Assembly (NCBI GenBank): GCA_021813275.1
Contig: JAKALD010000004.1
Coordinates: 1 to 36,227 of the forward strand
DNA length: 36,227 bases
From: Pseudomonadota bacterium
GTDB lineage: Bacteria > Pseudomonadota > Gammaproteobacteria > Burkholderiales > SG8-39
Reading direction: 5' to 3'
Notes under the pieces: generated by a model
What the model saw: the letters and a program-made list of their open reading frames with translations, nothing else
Told to the model about the DNA's origin: nothing
The model's database searches: none
Shown here: piece after piece, positions 35,071 to 36,227 of the stretch
Numbering within the stretch: the stretch's first letter is position 1
Layout of the letters: each line of letters opens with the position of its first letter
Position numbers and translations under genes: made by a program

Positions 35071-35723
35071 CCCTCCAGCTCCTGCAGCGCCTGACGCACC
35101 AGGGGCAGCGTGACCGAGCGTTGCCGCTCGAGCGAGTAGCGGTCCAGGTGCTCCAGGATCGCGTTGAGCGACGGCATGTCGCGCCGCACATGCGTGAGCA
35201 CATACCAGACGACGTCGTCGGCGAGCCGCAGCCCGCGCCGCTCGGCCTCGGCGCGCAGCCACAGCGCCTTGTCGGCGTCGGTGAGCGGATGCACCTGGTA
35301 GGCGAGCCCCCAGCCGAGACGGCTGCGCAGGTCGTCGCGCAGCGCGAGCTGCGCCGGCGGGACATTGCCGGCCGCGAGCACGGTGCCCGCGCCGTCGCGC
35401 GCGCGGTTGATCAGGCGAAAGACCGCGACCTGCTCGTCGTCGGCGAGTCGCTCGACGTCGTCGACCGCCAGCAGGCGCACTTCCGGGGCACCGAGCACCG
35501 AGCCCGCGGACACGTACCCTGCGTCCGGCGCGGCGCGGACCGCTGCGCGCAGCAGGTGCGTGCGCCCCGAGCCGGGATCGCCCCACAGATAGATGACCGC
35601 TTCCTTCGAGCGTGCGCCCGCTACATCGCGCAGGCGCGCGAGCAGCTCGACATTGGCCCCCGGCACGAAATTGTCGAACGTGGCCTCGGGCGCCGGCTGG
35701 ATCGCGAGCAGGAGCTGCCGCAT
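35067..35723 (-). CDS. hda: DnaA regulatory inactivator Hda
   Basis: MRQLLLAIQPAPEATFDNFVPGANVELLARL; YLWGDPGSGRTHLLRAAV; LLAVDDVERLADDEQVAVFRLINRAR. Confidence 0.92.
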   Translation of the reverse strand: MRQLLLAIQPAPEATFDNFVPGANVELLARLRDVAGARSKEAVIYLWGDPGSGRTHLLRAAVRAAPDAGYVSAGSVLGAPEVRLLAVDDVERLADDEQVAVFRLINRARDGAGTVLAAGNVPPAQLALRDDLRSRLGWGLAYQVHPLTDADKALWLRAEAERRGLRLADDVVWYVLTHVRRDMPSLNAILEHLDRYSLERQRSVTLPLVRQALQELEG

Positions 35724-35725
35724 TC

Positions 35726-36227
35726 CTAGCGGTCCTCGCGTTCGTCGCGATACAGCGCGCTCGCGAGGTAGGCGCCCTCGAGATGCCGCAGGCCGACCAG
35801 CAGCGCCGCGCTCGCCGGCAGCGCGAGCAGCACGCCGAAAAAGCCGAACAGCTGGCCGAAGGCGAGCAGCGCGAAGATGACCGCGACCGGGTGCAGCCCG
35901 ATGCGCTCGCCGACGAGCAGCGGCGTGACCGCCATGCCCTCGAGCGTCTGGCCGATGCCGAAGGCGAGCCAGACCCAGAGCACGCCGCCGAAGTGGCCGA
36001 ACTGCAGCACCGCGGCGATCGTGCCGAGCGTGAACCCTGTGAGCGCGCCGACGTAGGGGATGAACACGAGCACGCCGGTGATGATCCCGATCGGCAGCGC
36101 GAACTCCAGGCGTGCGAGCCACAGCGCGAAGACGTAGTACAGGCTCATCACCAGGATGACGAGCAATTCGCCGCGCAGGAACTCGGCGAGCACCGCGTCG
36201 ATTTCGCCCAGGAGCGCGCGCGCGCGC
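35726..36227 (-). CDS. AI-2E family transporter / PerM-type permease, truncated by window edge
   Basis: FALPIGIITGVLVFIPYVGALTGFTLGTIAAVLQFG; GIGQTLEGMAVTPLLVGERIGLHPVAVIFALLAFGQLFGFFGVLLALPASA. Confidence 0.88.
   Translation of the reverse strand, partial: RARALLGEIDAVLAEFLRGELLVILVMSLYYVFALWLARLEFALPIGIITGVLVFIPYVGALTGFTLGTIAAVLQFGHFGGVLWVWLAFGIGQTLEGMAVTPLLVGERIGLHPVAVIFALLAFGQLFGFFGVLLALPASAALLVGLRHLEGAYLASALYRDEREDR

Overview
High-GC bacterial chromosome segment whose gene content and order look betaproteobacterial/Burkholderiales-like (inference). Most of it is ordinary housekeeping: yajC-secD-secF, tgt-queA, purB, mnmA, and panC-dNK-folK-pcnB-HAD-hda-permease. The left third holds a TumE/TumA-like toxin-antitoxin pair next to nadE, then a long co-directional catabolic/transport cluster. 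That cluster has an omega-aminotransferase split by an apparent +1 frameshift, a 5-gene peptide/opine-type ABC transporter, diaminopropionate ammonia-lyase, an M20 N-carbamoyl-amino-acid hydrolase and a D-carbamoylase-like nitrilase. The most interesting region is 24.8-30.2 kb: a DSF-type (diffusible signal factor) quorum-sensing locus (rpfG-like, rpfC-like, rpfF-like) with a gene for a heme-oxygenase-like diiron oxidase (HDO fold, ExxH plus HxxxDxxH motifs) between rpfC and the convergent rpfF. By eye, base composition drops clearly from near the 5' end of rpfC to about 30.55 kb, which suggests separate acquisition. An HDO enzyme next to a DSF synthase, with no rpfB in the window, suggests a possibly undescribed modification or turnover step for a fatty-acid signal. 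All product calls come from reading the translated sequences and recalling family motifs; no database searches were run.
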